Source: JADKIH01 sp031385005
Lineage (GTDB): Bacteria > Bacteroidota > Bacteroidia > AKYH767-A > 2013-40CM-41-45
Reading direction: 5' to 3'
NCBI GenBank assembly: GCA_031385005.1
Contig: JANNBB010000070.1
Span: 115,508 to 179,507 of the forward strand
DNA length: 64,000 nt
The number at the start of each line of letters is the position of its first letter. The stretch's first letter is position 1. Below are positions 45,130 through 54,576 of the stretch, in pieces. Below the pieces are notes generated by a model, which searched no databases, was not told the origin of the DNA, and saw only the letters and a program-made list of their open reading frames with translations. The position numbers were made by a program, and so were the translations under genes.

Positions 45130-45159
45130 TTTTCTTTAATTTTTTGAAAATTAGAAGGT

Positions 45160-45167
45160 CAAAGTTA
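45160..45167 (-). promoter_or_regulatory. candidate -7 box of lpdA
   Basis: TAACTTTG on the minus strand is an exact match to TAnnTTTG and would put the transcript start about 24 bases before the lpdA ATG. No -33 TTG is clear. Confidence 0.4.
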
Positions 45168-45353
45168 TTGAATCATTTGAATTTTCATCTGTTTTCGGGT
45201 TTATTTTTATCTTCAATCCTGATTTATTATGCAGAGTAGAATTTTCAAAAAATTATTTGACCAAAAAATATTTTTTTGTTTTCAAAAAATTAATAATTTG
45301 CCGTCATAATTTCTAGTATTTAATATAATTTTTATTTTTAAAATTTTACTGCT

Positions 45354-45851
45354 ATGAGTGATTCTAGATACAATTTAATAATAATTCTATTATTATCTTT
45401 ATTAATCCTTCTTGGTTTATACGAAATAATAAAACTAGAAAAATTAAATGAAGATCTGATTGAAAAGATTAACGACCTTCTGCCTAAAGAATCAGGTGCA
45501 TGTAACAATGATAGCCGATATTCTACAAAGGAATTTCTGAACGCTGAAGAAGTTGGTGTGGATGATGCAAATACCTGGATTGGCGATTACAGAAAAGCGC
45601 ATGAGGACGATGTCTCAATTTATAAAACAACCGGTTTTCACATTAGCAAAAAAGCACTCGATTCTATCTTTAGCAGGAATTTAAGAGCCAATACCATTAC
45701 GTTTAATTTAATCAATCAAGGTGATTCAGCATTGGGTTTAGTTGTTGCCGGCGTTCGGTCTGATAGTTCGGATATACGTTTTAATTCCACTTTGAATAGT
45801 TCCATTTTCCGTGTCAATTCCATGTGCCCTCTTGATTGTTGTTTTTATTGA
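45354..45851 (+). CDS. small Cys-tailed exported protein, paralogue 2
   Basis: 165 residues, unknown family. A membrane helix (about 8-24) and a short charged coiled segment (about 26-44) precede C50 in ACNNDSRY. Then come DYRKAH (78-83), YKTTGF (90-95), AGVRSDSS, and the tail CPLDC (158-162) with CFY. The order and spacing match the protein at 31250-31687, and the C50 region aligns with its C34 region. Unlike that protein it seems anchored rather than cleaved. It starts a pair with the next gene 101 bases on. No kinase is next to it. Adjacent genes lpdA and lnt are divergent or unrelated. Confidence 0.72.
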   Translation: MSDSRYNLIIILLLSLLILLGLYEIIKLEKLNEDLIEKINDLLPKESGACNNDSRYSTKEFLNAEEVGVDDANTWIGDYRKAHEDDVSIYKTTGFHISKKALDSIFSRNLRANTITFNLINQGDSALGLVVAGVRSDSSDIRFNSTLNSSIFRVNSMCPLDCCFY

Positions 45852-45952
45852 GAGTTATTTTTAATTTTTTAATTGTTGAGTTTATATTATTCTGAATTCT
45901 CGAATTCGATCTTTATATATTTTATTATTTTCTAACTAAAAAAATCTATAAT

Positions 45953-46444
45953 ATGAAAAAGACAACAATTATTTTATTGGTTTTATTTTGTTTTTCTGTG
46001 GCGTTGAATATCTATTATTTTACCTTTTGTTACAAATGTCCAAAGCTTTCCACAGAAGATGAAGTGAAATTTTTAGGGTCAGATAAATGTTTTGGAGGAG
46101 AAGAAATAGCTGAAGACCTAGCCAGAGATTTAGTAATTGAATACAAAAAAGCACACGCCGGATCACCATGTGGTTTCGTTCTTTCCAAAGATGTAGTTAA
46201 ATTAATGCTGGAAAAGGCAGAAAATAACAATTGCTTCACATTTGATTTAGCAACAAATGTCGATACTAGAATGAAAATTTATGAAACTAGTTTAATAATC
46301 AGAAGTTGTAAACTTGAAATTCCCGGAGCTCAAAATGATCCGACCAAACCGGACTATATTTTCAAACACTGTCCGGATAATACAATTAATAGCAACATAT
46401 ATATGGCCTATACGCTTTGTCCAAAAATATGCAACAACTGGTAA
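45953..46444 (+). CDS. small Cys-tailed exported protein, paralogue 3
   Basis: 163 residues, unknown family and the most divergent of the three. Residues 5-24 form a membrane helix or uncleaved signal. C46 sits in DKCFGGEE, and EYKKAH (63-68) and LIIRSCK correspond to EYRKxH and GxRS in the relatives. There is an extra loop (IPGAQNDPTKPDYIFK) and extra cysteines at 13, 26, 29 and within the loop. The tail CPKIC (156-160) then NNW is preserved. It follows paralogue 2 in the same direction, so the pair probably arose by tandem duplication. A terminator hairpin follows. Confidence 0.68.
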   Translation: MKKTTIILLVLFCFSVALNIYYFTFCYKCPKLSTEDEVKFLGSDKCFGGEEIAEDLARDLVIEYKKAHAGSPCGFVLSKDVVKLMLEKAENNNCFTFDLATNVDTRMKIYETSLIIRSCKLEIPGAQNDPTKPDYIFKHCPDNTINSNIYMAYTLCPKICNNW

Positions 46445-46463
46445 TCAATTAAAAAAAATCGTT

Positions 46464-46496
46464 AAGTCATTTGGGTTTAAATCCAAATGGCTTTTT
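46464..46496. terminator. bidirectional intrinsic terminator
   Basis: Arms at 46464-46474 and 46483-46493 are complementary, with one G-T pair, and the stem can extend through GGGTTTAAATCC. A T run follows on the plus strand (46492-46496) and an A run precedes at 46451-46458, so the hairpin can terminate the small-protein pair from the left and lnt from the right. Confidence 0.78.
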
Positions 46497-46535
46497 AATT
46501 CTATTTTGAAAAGGCAAGTTTATTTACCATTGTTA

Positions 46536-48161
46536 TTAAAACCACTGTATCATTCTGCGAAAAATCAAATAAAGTATCATCGTCACAGATAAGAATGCGG
46601 AAATAAATCCAAGAAAGTCCGGGTGTTGTGCATAGAATGTAACCAATTCGTTTTTAAAGATAGTGCCCTTTAAAGCATCTTCTTTCCACCATTCGGATAG
46701 CTGAATGACGTCGCCGCGTTGGTTGATAAAGCAGGATATGCCTGTATTGGCTGAGCGAGCTATACTTTTTCGGAATTCAATAGCCCGTAGTCGTGCATAG
46801 TTCATGTGTTGCCTGTAGCCGGGAGTATTTCCCCACCATCCATCGTTAGTGATGATGGCAATAAACTCTGCTCCGTCGCGCATGTATGCACTCATAAAAC
46901 CACCGTAGATCGATTCATAACAAATAGCCGGGGCAATTCTCGTTCTATCGCTTGCATAGAAATTGGTTCTGTTCTCCTGCACGCCTAAACTTCCTGATGT
47001 TCCTCCTAATTTAATCGCATAGTCTTCCAGAAATCCGAATATCATCGGATAAGGCATTTTCTCAACACCGGGAACGAGTCTGGATTTATGATAAAGTTGA
47101 ACCATTTCATTTCCCGTTACAAGCATAGCCGCATTGAATACATCGAAATAAAATTTCCCTGATTTCGACTTTCTTGCTGTCAACGGAATTTTTGTTCCCT
47201 CCGGGTATGATTTAAATGTAGTAAGACCTAAGATAAAATTCAATTTCTGATACTTAGTCGTAAACTCCCGTATCATCTGTATTGACGGATCAGATTCTAT
47301 ATCTTCCTCTCTAATGCCATCCGGTAATGCCGTTTCAGGACCGAGGCAATAATCTGTTTTTCTGTCAATCACTGTTGAGCCCAGTCGTAAAAGAGCTGAT
47401 AATTGTTCCTGTCCCGTACCATTAAATTTATCGTGATATGGGTCGATATTCGGTTGCAATACCACAACATTTATCGGCTCTCCGATTTCCTTATAATTGT
47501 AGTAGATGTATAATGAAAAGATGGCAGGAACGGCAATGGCTAAAGAGATGATAACTGAAATTAAAAAAACATTTATTTTACGGATTCGCAGCAGTAAGTC
47601 TTTATACCATAAGTTTTTTAATAATTGAAAAATCAACAAGTTTACAATTAATACCCATAAAGTTCCTCCCAACACGCCGGAATATTCATACCACTGTACC
47701 CATTCCGGTCGTGTGGCGAAGACATTTCCTAATGTTAACCAGGGCCAACTTATTTCCCAATTCAGGTGGAGGTATTCAAACGATATCCAGAAGAAGATCA
47801 AAGAAAAATATCCAACGGCCTGACCTTGTCTTTTTTTGGTAACATAAAATAGTTGCCAAATAATTGTCATGAAAAAGCTATTCAGCGCGATTGCAACAAT
47901 ACTACCTATATCTGTTGCATAATAAATCCACCAGGTAGTTAAAGCATTCCATGTAAACAGGGCAAGAAAAAAATTTCCGAATAGCCTGAAGGCATTTCGC
48001 CTCCTGTTTTGCATACTGAAGCGATGTTCGGCAAAAAGCAAGGGAACAAGAGCAACAAAAATTAAAGGCGTAAACCCGCGCTCCGGCCAGGATAGCCAAA
48101 GTAAAATTCCACTAACGAGGGAAGAAAGCGCAATTAAAGGTGAACGATGGTTCTTAGACAT
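46536..48161 (-). CDS. lnt: apolipoprotein N-acyltransferase
   Basis: 541 residues. Several membrane helices come first, then a nitrilase-like periplasmic domain. The Glu-Lys-Cys triad is readable: Glu in CLGPETALPDG, Lys in LYHKSRLVPGVEKMPYP, and Cys in PAICYESIYGGFM. The enzyme adds the third acyl chain to the N-terminal Cys of lipoproteins at the inner membrane. It ends an operon: the SDR stops six bases upstream and the permease lies before that. The lipoproteins in this window are likely substrates. Confidence 0.93.
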   Translation of the reverse strand: MSKNHRSPLIALSSLVSGILLWLSWPERGFTPLIFVALVPLLFAEHRFSMQNRRRNAFRLFGNFFLALFTWNALTTWWIYYATDIGSIVAIALNSFFMTIIWQLFYVTKKRQGQAVGYFSLIFFWISFEYLHLNWEISWPWLTLGNVFATRPEWVQWYEYSGVLGGTLWVLIVNLLIFQLLKNLWYKDLLLRIRKINVFLISVIISLAIAVPAIFSLYIYYNYKEIGEPINVVVLQPNIDPYHDKFNGTGQEQLSALLRLGSTVIDRKTDYCLGPETALPDGIREEDIESDPSIQMIREFTTKYQKLNFILGLTTFKSYPEGTKIPLTARKSKSGKFYFDVFNAAMLVTGNEMVQLYHKSRLVPGVEKMPYPMIFGFLEDYAIKLGGTSGSLGVQENRTNFYASDRTRIAPAICYESIYGGFMSAYMRDGAEFIAIITNDGWWGNTPGYRQHMNYARLRAIEFRKSIARSANTGISCFINQRGDVIQLSEWWKEDALKGTIFKNELVTFYAQHPDFLGFISAFLSVTMILYLIFRRMIQWF

Positions 48162-48167
48162 TTTCCT

Positions 48168-48938
48168 TTAAGAGGTTTTCTTATTTAAATAAGCTGTATT
48201 CGCCTGTGCAAGCGGAGTTACTACAATGTCGTTTAATACTACGTGACTCGGTCTGGATGCTGCGAAGAATGCAATGTCTGCAATATCTTCTGCATGCAAA
48301 GGTTCATAACCCTCGTATGCTTTTTTTGCTCGTTCTACATCACCCTTAAATCGAACAAGTGAAAATTCTGTTTCAGCAGCACCGGGATCGATGGAGGTTA
48401 CCTTTATTCCATGTTCAAGTAAATCAATACGCATACTTTTCGTAATTGCATCAACTGCAAATTTTGTAGCACAATAAACATTTCCCCGGAAATAGGCTTC
48501 TTTACCTGCAATCGAACTGAGGTTAATGATATGTCCGCTTCCTTTTGAAATCATCATAGGCATAATAAGTCGGGAGACATAAAGTAGTCCTTTTACATTG
48601 GTATCTATCATCGCGTCCCAATCGTCCGTATTTCCCTCCTGAATAGTCGATAATCCGGAGGCGAGACCTGCATTGTTCACCAATACATCGATCGATTTCC
48701 AGTCGTGAGGAAGACTGTTTATTTCCAGGGCAACTTTTTCCTTTTCCCGTACATCAAATACAAGAGAAATCACCTTACAGCCAAATTGATTGACCAGATC
48801 GTTTTCAATCTCTCTCAGTCTGTCTGCTCTTCTGCCGGTTAAAATGAGATCATAACCATGCTCGGCAAATTTATAGGCAATCGCTTTTCCGAAGCCGGCA
48901 GTCGCACCTGTTATAAAGATGATTTTCTTTTTATTCAT
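48168..48938 (-). CDS. short-chain dehydrogenase/reductase (YdfG-like)
   Basis: 256 residues, classical SDR. The cofactor motif is TGATAGFGKAIAYKFAE, the NAG motif NNAGLASGL, and the catalytic Ser and Tyr-x3-Lys are in NLSSIAGK and YCATKFA. The segment AEDIADIAFFAASRPSHVVLND is typical of the YdfG group, which oxidises serine, 3-hydroxy acids and similar compounds with NADP+; the substrate is not certain. It is encoded 14 bases after the permease gene and six before lnt, all on one transcript. Confidence 0.87.
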   Translation of the reverse strand: MNKKKIIFITGATAGFGKAIAYKFAEHGYDLILTGRRADRLREIENDLVNQFGCKVISLVFDVREKEKVALEINSLPHDWKSIDVLVNNAGLASGLSTIQEGNTDDWDAMIDTNVKGLLYVSRLIMPMMISKGSGHIINLSSIAGKEAYFRGNVYCATKFAVDAITKSMRIDLLEHGIKVTSIDPGAAETEFSLVRFKGDVERAKKAYEGYEPLHAEDIADIAFFAASRPSHVVLNDIVVTPLAQANTAYLNKKTS

Positions 48939-48952
48939 ATTTATTCTTTTCC

Positions 48953-50878
48953 TTAAACCTGATAGCTTATTTGCTGTTTTTGATTGTTCAACTTACTGTT
49001 TTTATAGCTAAAACCAAAATAAATTACCAATCCGACTAACAGCCACAATGTAAATCCAATCCAATTACTGATTCCCAATTCACTCATCATATACAGACAA
49101 GAAATCAGTCCGAGCAAAGGAATGAGGGATAAGTTTTTTGTAATGGAATAATAAGTAAGTATAAGAGTGGTTATAATAAATATCCATGTGGGAATTTTAT
49201 GTCTGAAAAGTCCCCATCCACTCTCCGTTTTTTTCAATTCGGGAATTGGCATGCTCTTCAAAAAAACTTCATACCGAACTTCATCCAAGCTTTTTACATA
49301 AGAATCCATATCGGCTTCTGCATTCAAATAGCCGTCGTTATCAGAAAGTATCGTTTGCTCTTTTACAATTGACAATTCTTCCTTTGTTAGTCGGCTGATA
49401 AAATCGTTTTGAGAAATATGTACCGGACTGTTTAACAAAAATGAAGTAGTGTTTTCTTTATTGAATTTTAACGAAAAAATTATTGCCAGGATTACTAACG
49501 GTAAGAGAACGTATTTTGAGTTTACGTAAGGTGTTTTAAACTTTCCTTTCGGACTATCTTTCATTGTTTCGAGTTTGAGCACTCCGGCGCATACCAACAC
49601 AAAGGCGAATAGAGTACCAATACTGCATAAATCCGTAACCATTGTTAAGTTCAGGAAAAGTGCCGGGATAGCAACCACAAAGCCGGTTACAATCGTTGCA
49701 AAGGAAGGCGTCTTAAAACGCGGATGGATTTTTGAAAATCGCTTGGGTAAAAGTCCATCCCGGCTCATACTCATCCAGATGCGGGGCTGGCCCAATTGAA
49801 AAACCAGGAGTACACTGGCCATTGCAACAATGGCGCTAACTGCAATGATTCCGCTAAGCCATTTCAGATTCAGTTTCTGAAATACGAAAGCCAAAGGATC
49901 ACCCACTGCTAAATCACTGTACTTAACCATTCCCGTTAAAACCAAAGAAACTGAAACATAAAGTATCGTGCAAATGATTATTGCCCACATCATTCCTCGA
50001 GGCAGATCACGTTGTGGATTTTTACATTCTTCTGCAGTAGTACTGATTGCATCAAAACCGATATAGGCAAAAAATACAGCAGAGACACCCTTTAATACTC
50101 CTGAAATACCGTTTGGTAAAAAGGGCGTCCAGTTGTCTGTATTCACATAAAATACACCTACAATAATCACTAAAAGCACAACAGATACTTTGATAATTAC
50201 CATTGCATTTCCTGCATTCTTGGATTCTTTTATTCCACGATAAACGATTAAGGTGATCAGGAAAATGATAAATAGCGCAGGTAAATCTAAAACGATATGC
50301 AAGCCAAGAAAAACTGCTGAATTTTGCCAGGCAAGGTAGGCACTTTGTATTGCCGGTTCGAGATTTTCATAAGTTTTCCCACTGGCAAGCAGAATTTCAG
50401 CTTTATGATTGCCCCGCATGGCAGTGAGATAATCCATCGTCATCCATTCGGGCAGATGAAGTCCATTTGTTTCCAATAATCCTGTTAGATAGTCTGACCA
50501 GGAAATAGCTACAGTAATGTTTCCTATGGCATATTCCATAATTAATGCCCATCCGATAGTCCAGGCAATTACTTCTCCAAAGGCCACATAGCTATAGGTA
50601 TAAGCACTTCCTGAAACGGGCACTAAAGAAGCAAATTCTGCATAAGCAAAGGCCGCGAAACCACAGGCAAGAGCAGTAAAAATAAAAAGCAAAACTACAC
50701 CCGGACCACCGCTGGCACTTGCATTTCCAATTGTACTGAATATTCCGGCACCAACAATGGCGGCAATACCCATGGCTGTTAAATCACGAACTCCCAGATG
50801 TTTTGCCAGCGAATTTTTATCCTGAGCGGCTGCCTGTTCCATAATTCCGGAGACAGTTTTTTTTCGAAAAAGGTTCAT
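48953..50878 (-). CDS. APC family amino acid permease with C-terminal extension
   Basis: 641 residues. The first 460 form the twelve-helix APC fold of the cationic amino acid transporter group: GIAAIVGAGIFSTIGNAS in helix 1, FAAFAYAEFASLVPVSGSAYTYSYVAFGE, and FFAYIGFDAISTTAEECKNPQRDLPRG. A soluble stretch of about 90 residues (about 465-555) separates these from two further helices at the C-terminus. A similar layout exists in long bacterial relatives. It carries out amino acid uptake or exchange across the inner membrane. First gene of the permease-SDR-lnt operon. Confidence 0.87.
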   Translation of the reverse strand: MNLFRKKTVSGIMEQAAAQDKNSLAKHLGVRDLTAMGIAAIVGAGIFSTIGNASASGGPGVVLLFIFTALACGFAAFAYAEFASLVPVSGSAYTYSYVAFGEVIAWTIGWALIMEYAIGNITVAISWSDYLTGLLETNGLHLPEWMTMDYLTAMRGNHKAEILLASGKTYENLEPAIQSAYLAWQNSAVFLGLHIVLDLPALFIIFLITLIVYRGIKESKNAGNAMVIIKVSVVLLVIIVGVFYVNTDNWTPFLPNGISGVLKGVSAVFFAYIGFDAISTTAEECKNPQRDLPRGMMWAIIICTILYVSVSLVLTGMVKYSDLAVGDPLAFVFQKLNLKWLSGIIAVSAIVAMASVLLVFQLGQPRIWMSMSRDGLLPKRFSKIHPRFKTPSFATIVTGFVVAIPALFLNLTMVTDLCSIGTLFAFVLVCAGVLKLETMKDSPKGKFKTPYVNSKYVLLPLVILAIIFSLKFNKENTTSFLLNSPVHISQNDFISRLTKEELSIVKEQTILSDNDGYLNAEADMDSYVKSLDEVRYEVFLKSMPIPELKKTESGWGLFRHKIPTWIFIITTLILTYYSITKNLSLIPLLGLISCLYMMSELGISNWIGFTLWLLVGLVIYFGFSYKNSKLNNQKQQISYQV

Positions 50879-50925
50879 TCAGTCGGAGACGATTTCTTTT
50901 GTTGGACAAATGTAAAAAGATATTC

Positions 50926-52242
50926 TCAGGAGGAAAGTACTTTTTCCTTCCGTTTCAGGAAGGGAAGCCATTTTAGAATCTTTTCCCGGTCGTAAAAGGT
51001 CACTAATAAATAGATCAGTGATGGAAGGGCTATAATTCTATACCTGACCATTGCCCCAAGTATGGGTGTAATCAATCCGATAAGTATAAATAATAGTAAG
51101 ATGAAAAAAACATTGAACATAACAAATTGAATTTCGTTTTTTCTACAAGGTTTGAAGGTGAAAACGACCAGTAACATCATTATTACTAAGAGCAGATTTT
51201 CTAAAGCCGACAATAGGATCATTGGATTGCCATGAACATCCATAAAGAAAGGTCTGAATAGCGTGTTGAAGAATGCTTTCGGAGAATTTTGCAATATGGA
51301 TGTCCCACTGCATTCAAAAACGATTGGCTTAATCATACTGGCGGCATGGTATTCACCTATTTCTATGAAATTGTGTTGCTTGTAAAATATTTCAGCAGCC
51401 ATATTGTAATTATCATTCAATCTATATAGACTAAATCCCACAAACAGATATAATAAATAAACTAAAATAAATGTCATTACTGTTTTTAGAATGGTTGAGT
51501 TTCTAGTTAACAGCCATGCAAATAAGCCGGGAAGAATGATAACAAAAACATAAACTTTTGTTAAAATGAGAATGATGAATCCGATAAGAAGTAACAACAA
51601 TCTCTTATAAGTGAATCCATGTTTTAACAATTGCGAATAGCAATAAATAAAGAGACCAAATCCAGCTATCAATAGTCCGTCTTTTAATAATCCGGAACCC
51701 CAGAACATTACTGAAGGAAGCAAAAAGCTAAGTAGCAGCAATTCTAACTTCTTATCAGTGCAATGCTGAATAAAGGTTTTGTAAAGACAAAATAGACCTG
51801 TAAATGAAATGAAATTAATAAATACAACATGTACGTTGTAATATCCGAAGGAGAAAAAGCGAAAAAAAGTATTCAGTCGAACGATCGTTCTGTTATCGTT
51901 GTATAATGTATTTTTATTTAGCCAGGAATTCATCTCCATATAATAATGTAGAAGATTATTTGATTTGCCATCTATGCCCGTTAACATTCGAAAGAAATCC
52001 CATGGATGTGTATACAATGCATCAAACATTATTTTGCTATCAGTAAAAAATTTAAACGAGTCTGCATCCTGATGATTGGTATAGTAATAGGTATAAAGGA
52101 GTCCAAGTAAAATACCCGAAGTACATTTTAAAATAAATAGGGCAGCCGGTAAGCGGGCAAATTTTTCAAAGCTGAAAAACTTACTTTTTCTGATAATCAA
52201 ATAAAACAAAATACAATAAAAAATTGTTAGAATAATTTCCAT
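50926..52242 (-). CDS. polytopic membrane protein of unknown function
   Basis: 438 residues with about ten membrane helices and short loops. Large periplasmic-type loops near residues 55-110 (YTNHQDADSFKFFTDSK) and 290-330 carry acidic and aromatic residues, the style of GT-C enzymes and EpsG-like polysaccharide polymerases. I cannot assign it further. It is divergent from purL, with 80 bases between the starts, and leads no obvious operon. A role in surface polysaccharide is possible, but only by general likeness. Confidence 0.55.
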   Translation of the reverse strand: MEIILTIFYCILFYLIIRKSKFFSFEKFARLPAALFILKCTSGILLGLLYTYYYTNHQDADSFKFFTDSKIMFDALYTHPWDFFRMLTGIDGKSNNLLHYYMEMNSWLNKNTLYNDNRTIVRLNTFFRFFSFGYYNVHVVFINFISFTGLFCLYKTFIQHCTDKKLELLLLSFLLPSVMFWGSGLLKDGLLIAGFGLFIYCYSQLLKHGFTYKRLLLLLIGFIILILTKVYVFVIILPGLFAWLLTRNSTILKTVMTFILVYLLYLFVGFSLYRLNDNYNMAAEIFYKQHNFIEIGEYHAASMIKPIVFECSGTSILQNSPKAFFNTLFRPFFMDVHGNPMILLSALENLLLVIMMLLVVFTFKPCRKNEIQFVMFNVFFILLLFILIGLITPILGAMVRYRIIALPSLIYLLVTFYDREKILKWLPFLKRKEKVLSS

Positions 52243-52322
52243 AAATTCTTATAAATTCCGCTCAGCTTCAAAAATAGAGAAATAAATTATCACTACTTTC
52301 GTAGAGTAAATTTAAATCAGAT

Positions 52323-54551
52323 ATGTCGGATACACTTGAAGTTGCCGTGAATGTTTCAACAGCAAAAGAACTAGGCCTTTTGCCTGAAGAATTTGAAAAA
52401 ATTATTGAATATTTGGGTAGACTTCCCAATTATACAGAACTGAGCATTTATAGCGTCATGTGGAGTGAGCATTGTTCTTATAAAAACTCTATTACGTGGC
52501 TTAAAACGTTGCCAAAAGAAGGACCACATATTCTGGCAAAAGCCGGACAAGAGAATGCCGGACTGGTCGCTATCGGTAACGGACTTGCCTGTGCCTTCAA
52601 AATCGAATCTCACAATCATCCTTCAGCTTTAGAGCCCTATCAGGGAGCAGCAACAGGAGTCGGTGGTATTAACCGCGATATTTTTACAATGGGGGCTAGA
52701 CCTATTGCTCAGCTAAATTCACTTCGTTTTGGAAATCCTGCTTTGGATAAGACGAAATGGCTTTTACGTGGAGTCGTTAAAGGAATAGGGGACTATGGAA
52801 ATGCCTTTGGTGTTCCTACCGTTGGTGGCGAATTGTTTTTCGATGATTGTTTTAATATTAATCCTCTCGTTAATGCCATGTCAGCCGGCATCGTCGAAGT
52901 GGGTAAAACCATTTCTGCCACTTCACATGGCATTGGAAATACAATATTCATCGTCGGGTCTGCAACCGGTAAAGACGGCATTCACGGGGCTACATTTGCT
53001 TCGGGGGATCTTCACAGTGAATCTGCAGAAGACCTCCCTTCCGTTCAAGTAGGAGATCCCTTTACTGAAAAATTGCTTTTAGAGGCCTCTCTGGAAGTAA
53101 TTGCCAGCGGAACCGTTATAGGCATGCAAGACATGGGTGCTGCAGGAATCATTTGTTCCACTTCTGAAATGTCTGCCAAAGGAAAACATGGGATGAATAT
53201 TCACCTCGACAAAGTTCCAACCCGACAGGGCAATATGCAGGCATGGGAAATTCTTCTAAGTGAATCGCAGGAAAGAATGCTTATTGTAGTAAAAAAAGGA
53301 AGAGAAAAAGAGGTATTACGAATTTTCGAAAAGTGGGATTTGAATTGTGTTCAGATAGGCGAAGTGACTGCCGGAAACGACCTTAAATTTTATATGAATG
53401 GGGAACTGGTTGCCAATGTTCCTGCAGAGTCTCTCGTATTGGGCGGAGGAGCTCCGGTTTATGAAAGAGAATATTCTGTCCCTGCTTATTATTATGAAAA
53501 TAAACGATTCAATATCGATTCAATCGAGGAGCCCGAAGATCTTAAGCAGGTTGCGGATTTTCTGTTGAGCCATCCGAATATTGCTTCCAGAAAGTGGGTC
53601 TATCAGCAATATGATTCAATGGTTGGTACCGTTAATATGAGCACAAATAATCCTTCTGATGCTGCCATCGTTAACATAAAAAATACGGATAAAGCTATTG
53701 CGCTTACTGTAGATTGTAATTCTCGATATGTATATGCCGATCCTGAAATGGGTTGTGCCATTGCTGTTGCCGAAGCTGCAAGAAATATTGTCTGCAGCGG
53801 TGGTGAACCTTCTGCAATCACTAATTGCCTGAATTTCGGTAATCCTTACAACAAAGAAGTTTATTGGCAATTTGTTCAGTCAATCAAAGGCATGGCTAAA
53901 GCATGCCGGAAATTTCAAACACCTGTTACAGGCGGTAACGTAAGTTTCTATAACCAAAGCACCGATGATGGACCGGTTTTCCCTTCTCCGACCATTGGAA
54001 TGTTAGGCATTTTAGATAACAAATCTAATCGCATGACGCTCGACTTTAAAAATGCAGGCGACAGTATTTTCTTATTGGGTATTTCTATGAATGACATCAA
54101 CAGTTCTGAATACTTGTATTCATTTCATAACTATAAAAACTCGCCCGCTCCATACTTCGATTTAGATACAGAGGTTTTCGTTCAGCAGATTGTCAAACAG
54201 CTGATCAAGAAAAAATTAATTGTGTCAGCACATGATGTTTCTGACGGCGGACTTTTCATAGCATTGGCTGAATCTGCAATGCCGCGAAATCTAGGATTCT
54301 CCATTGAAACTGATTTTGATTGCAGAGCAGATGCCTTTTTATTTGGCGAATCGCAAAGTAGAATTGTTGTTTCTGTTAGTCCGGATAAAATTGATGATTT
54401 TGTTGAATTCATTGCCGTTTCCAATGTTGAATTTTCAAATATTGGAATGGTTTCGGAAGGTCCGATTTTAATTGACGAACAATCTTTCGGACATATCAGC
54501 GACGCAAAAGAACTTTATGATAATGCAATTGGAAACATGATGGCCAAATAG
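52323..54551 (+). CDS. purL: phosphoribosylformylglycinamidine synthase subunit PurL (small form)
   Basis: 742 residues, the small PurL that needs separate PurQ and PurS. It converts FGAR and glutamine-derived ammonia to FGAM in purine synthesis. Motifs: SEHCSYKNS in the N-terminal part, KIESHNHPSALEPYQGAATGVGGI around the ATP and metal site, DMGAAGIICSTSEMSAKG in the middle, and HDVSDGGLFIALAES near the end. The length and domain order are normal. No purQ or purS gene is adjacent. A weak box TACTTTCG lies about 20 bases before its start. Confidence 0.95.
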   Translation: MSDTLEVAVNVSTAKELGLLPEEFEKIIEYLGRLPNYTELSIYSVMWSEHCSYKNSITWLKTLPKEGPHILAKAGQENAGLVAIGNGLACAFKIESHNHPSALEPYQGAATGVGGINRDIFTMGARPIAQLNSLRFGNPALDKTKWLLRGVVKGIGDYGNAFGVPTVGGELFFDDCFNINPLVNAMSAGIVEVGKTISATSHGIGNTIFIVGSATGKDGIHGATFASGDLHSESAEDLPSVQVGDPFTEKLLLEASLEVIASGTVIGMQDMGAAGIICSTSEMSAKGKHGMNIHLDKVPTRQGNMQAWEILLSESQERMLIVVKKGREKEVLRIFEKWDLNCVQIGEVTAGNDLKFYMNGELVANVPAESLVLGGGAPVYEREYSVPAYYYENKRFNIDSIEEPEDLKQVADFLLSHPNIASRKWVYQQYDSMVGTVNMSTNNPSDAAIVNIKNTDKAIALTVDCNSRYVYADPEMGCAIAVAEAARNIVCSGGEPSAITNCLNFGNPYNKEVYWQFVQSIKGMAKACRKFQTPVTGGNVSFYNQSTDDGPVFPSPTIGMLGILDNKSNRMTLDFKNAGDSIFLLGISMNDINSSEYLYSFHNYKNSPAPYFDLDTEVFVQQIVKQLIKKKLIVSAHDVSDGGLFIALAESAMPRNLGFSIETDFDCRADAFLFGESQSRIVVSVSPDKIDDFVEFIAVSNVEFSNIGMVSEGPILIDEQSFGHISDAKELYDNAIGNMMAK

Positions 54552-54576
54552 TTTTTTGAGCGAATAAAACTTTCTT

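Noticed and set aside
45354..46444. Pair of small proteins as a toxin-antitoxin system
   Set aside because: Both have N-terminal export or anchor helices and are paralogues with Cys tails, and neither shows a DNA-binding or known toxin motif.
52243..52322. Purine riboswitch upstream of purL
   Set aside because: The 80-base gap has no three-helix layout or purine-riboswitch core that I can see.
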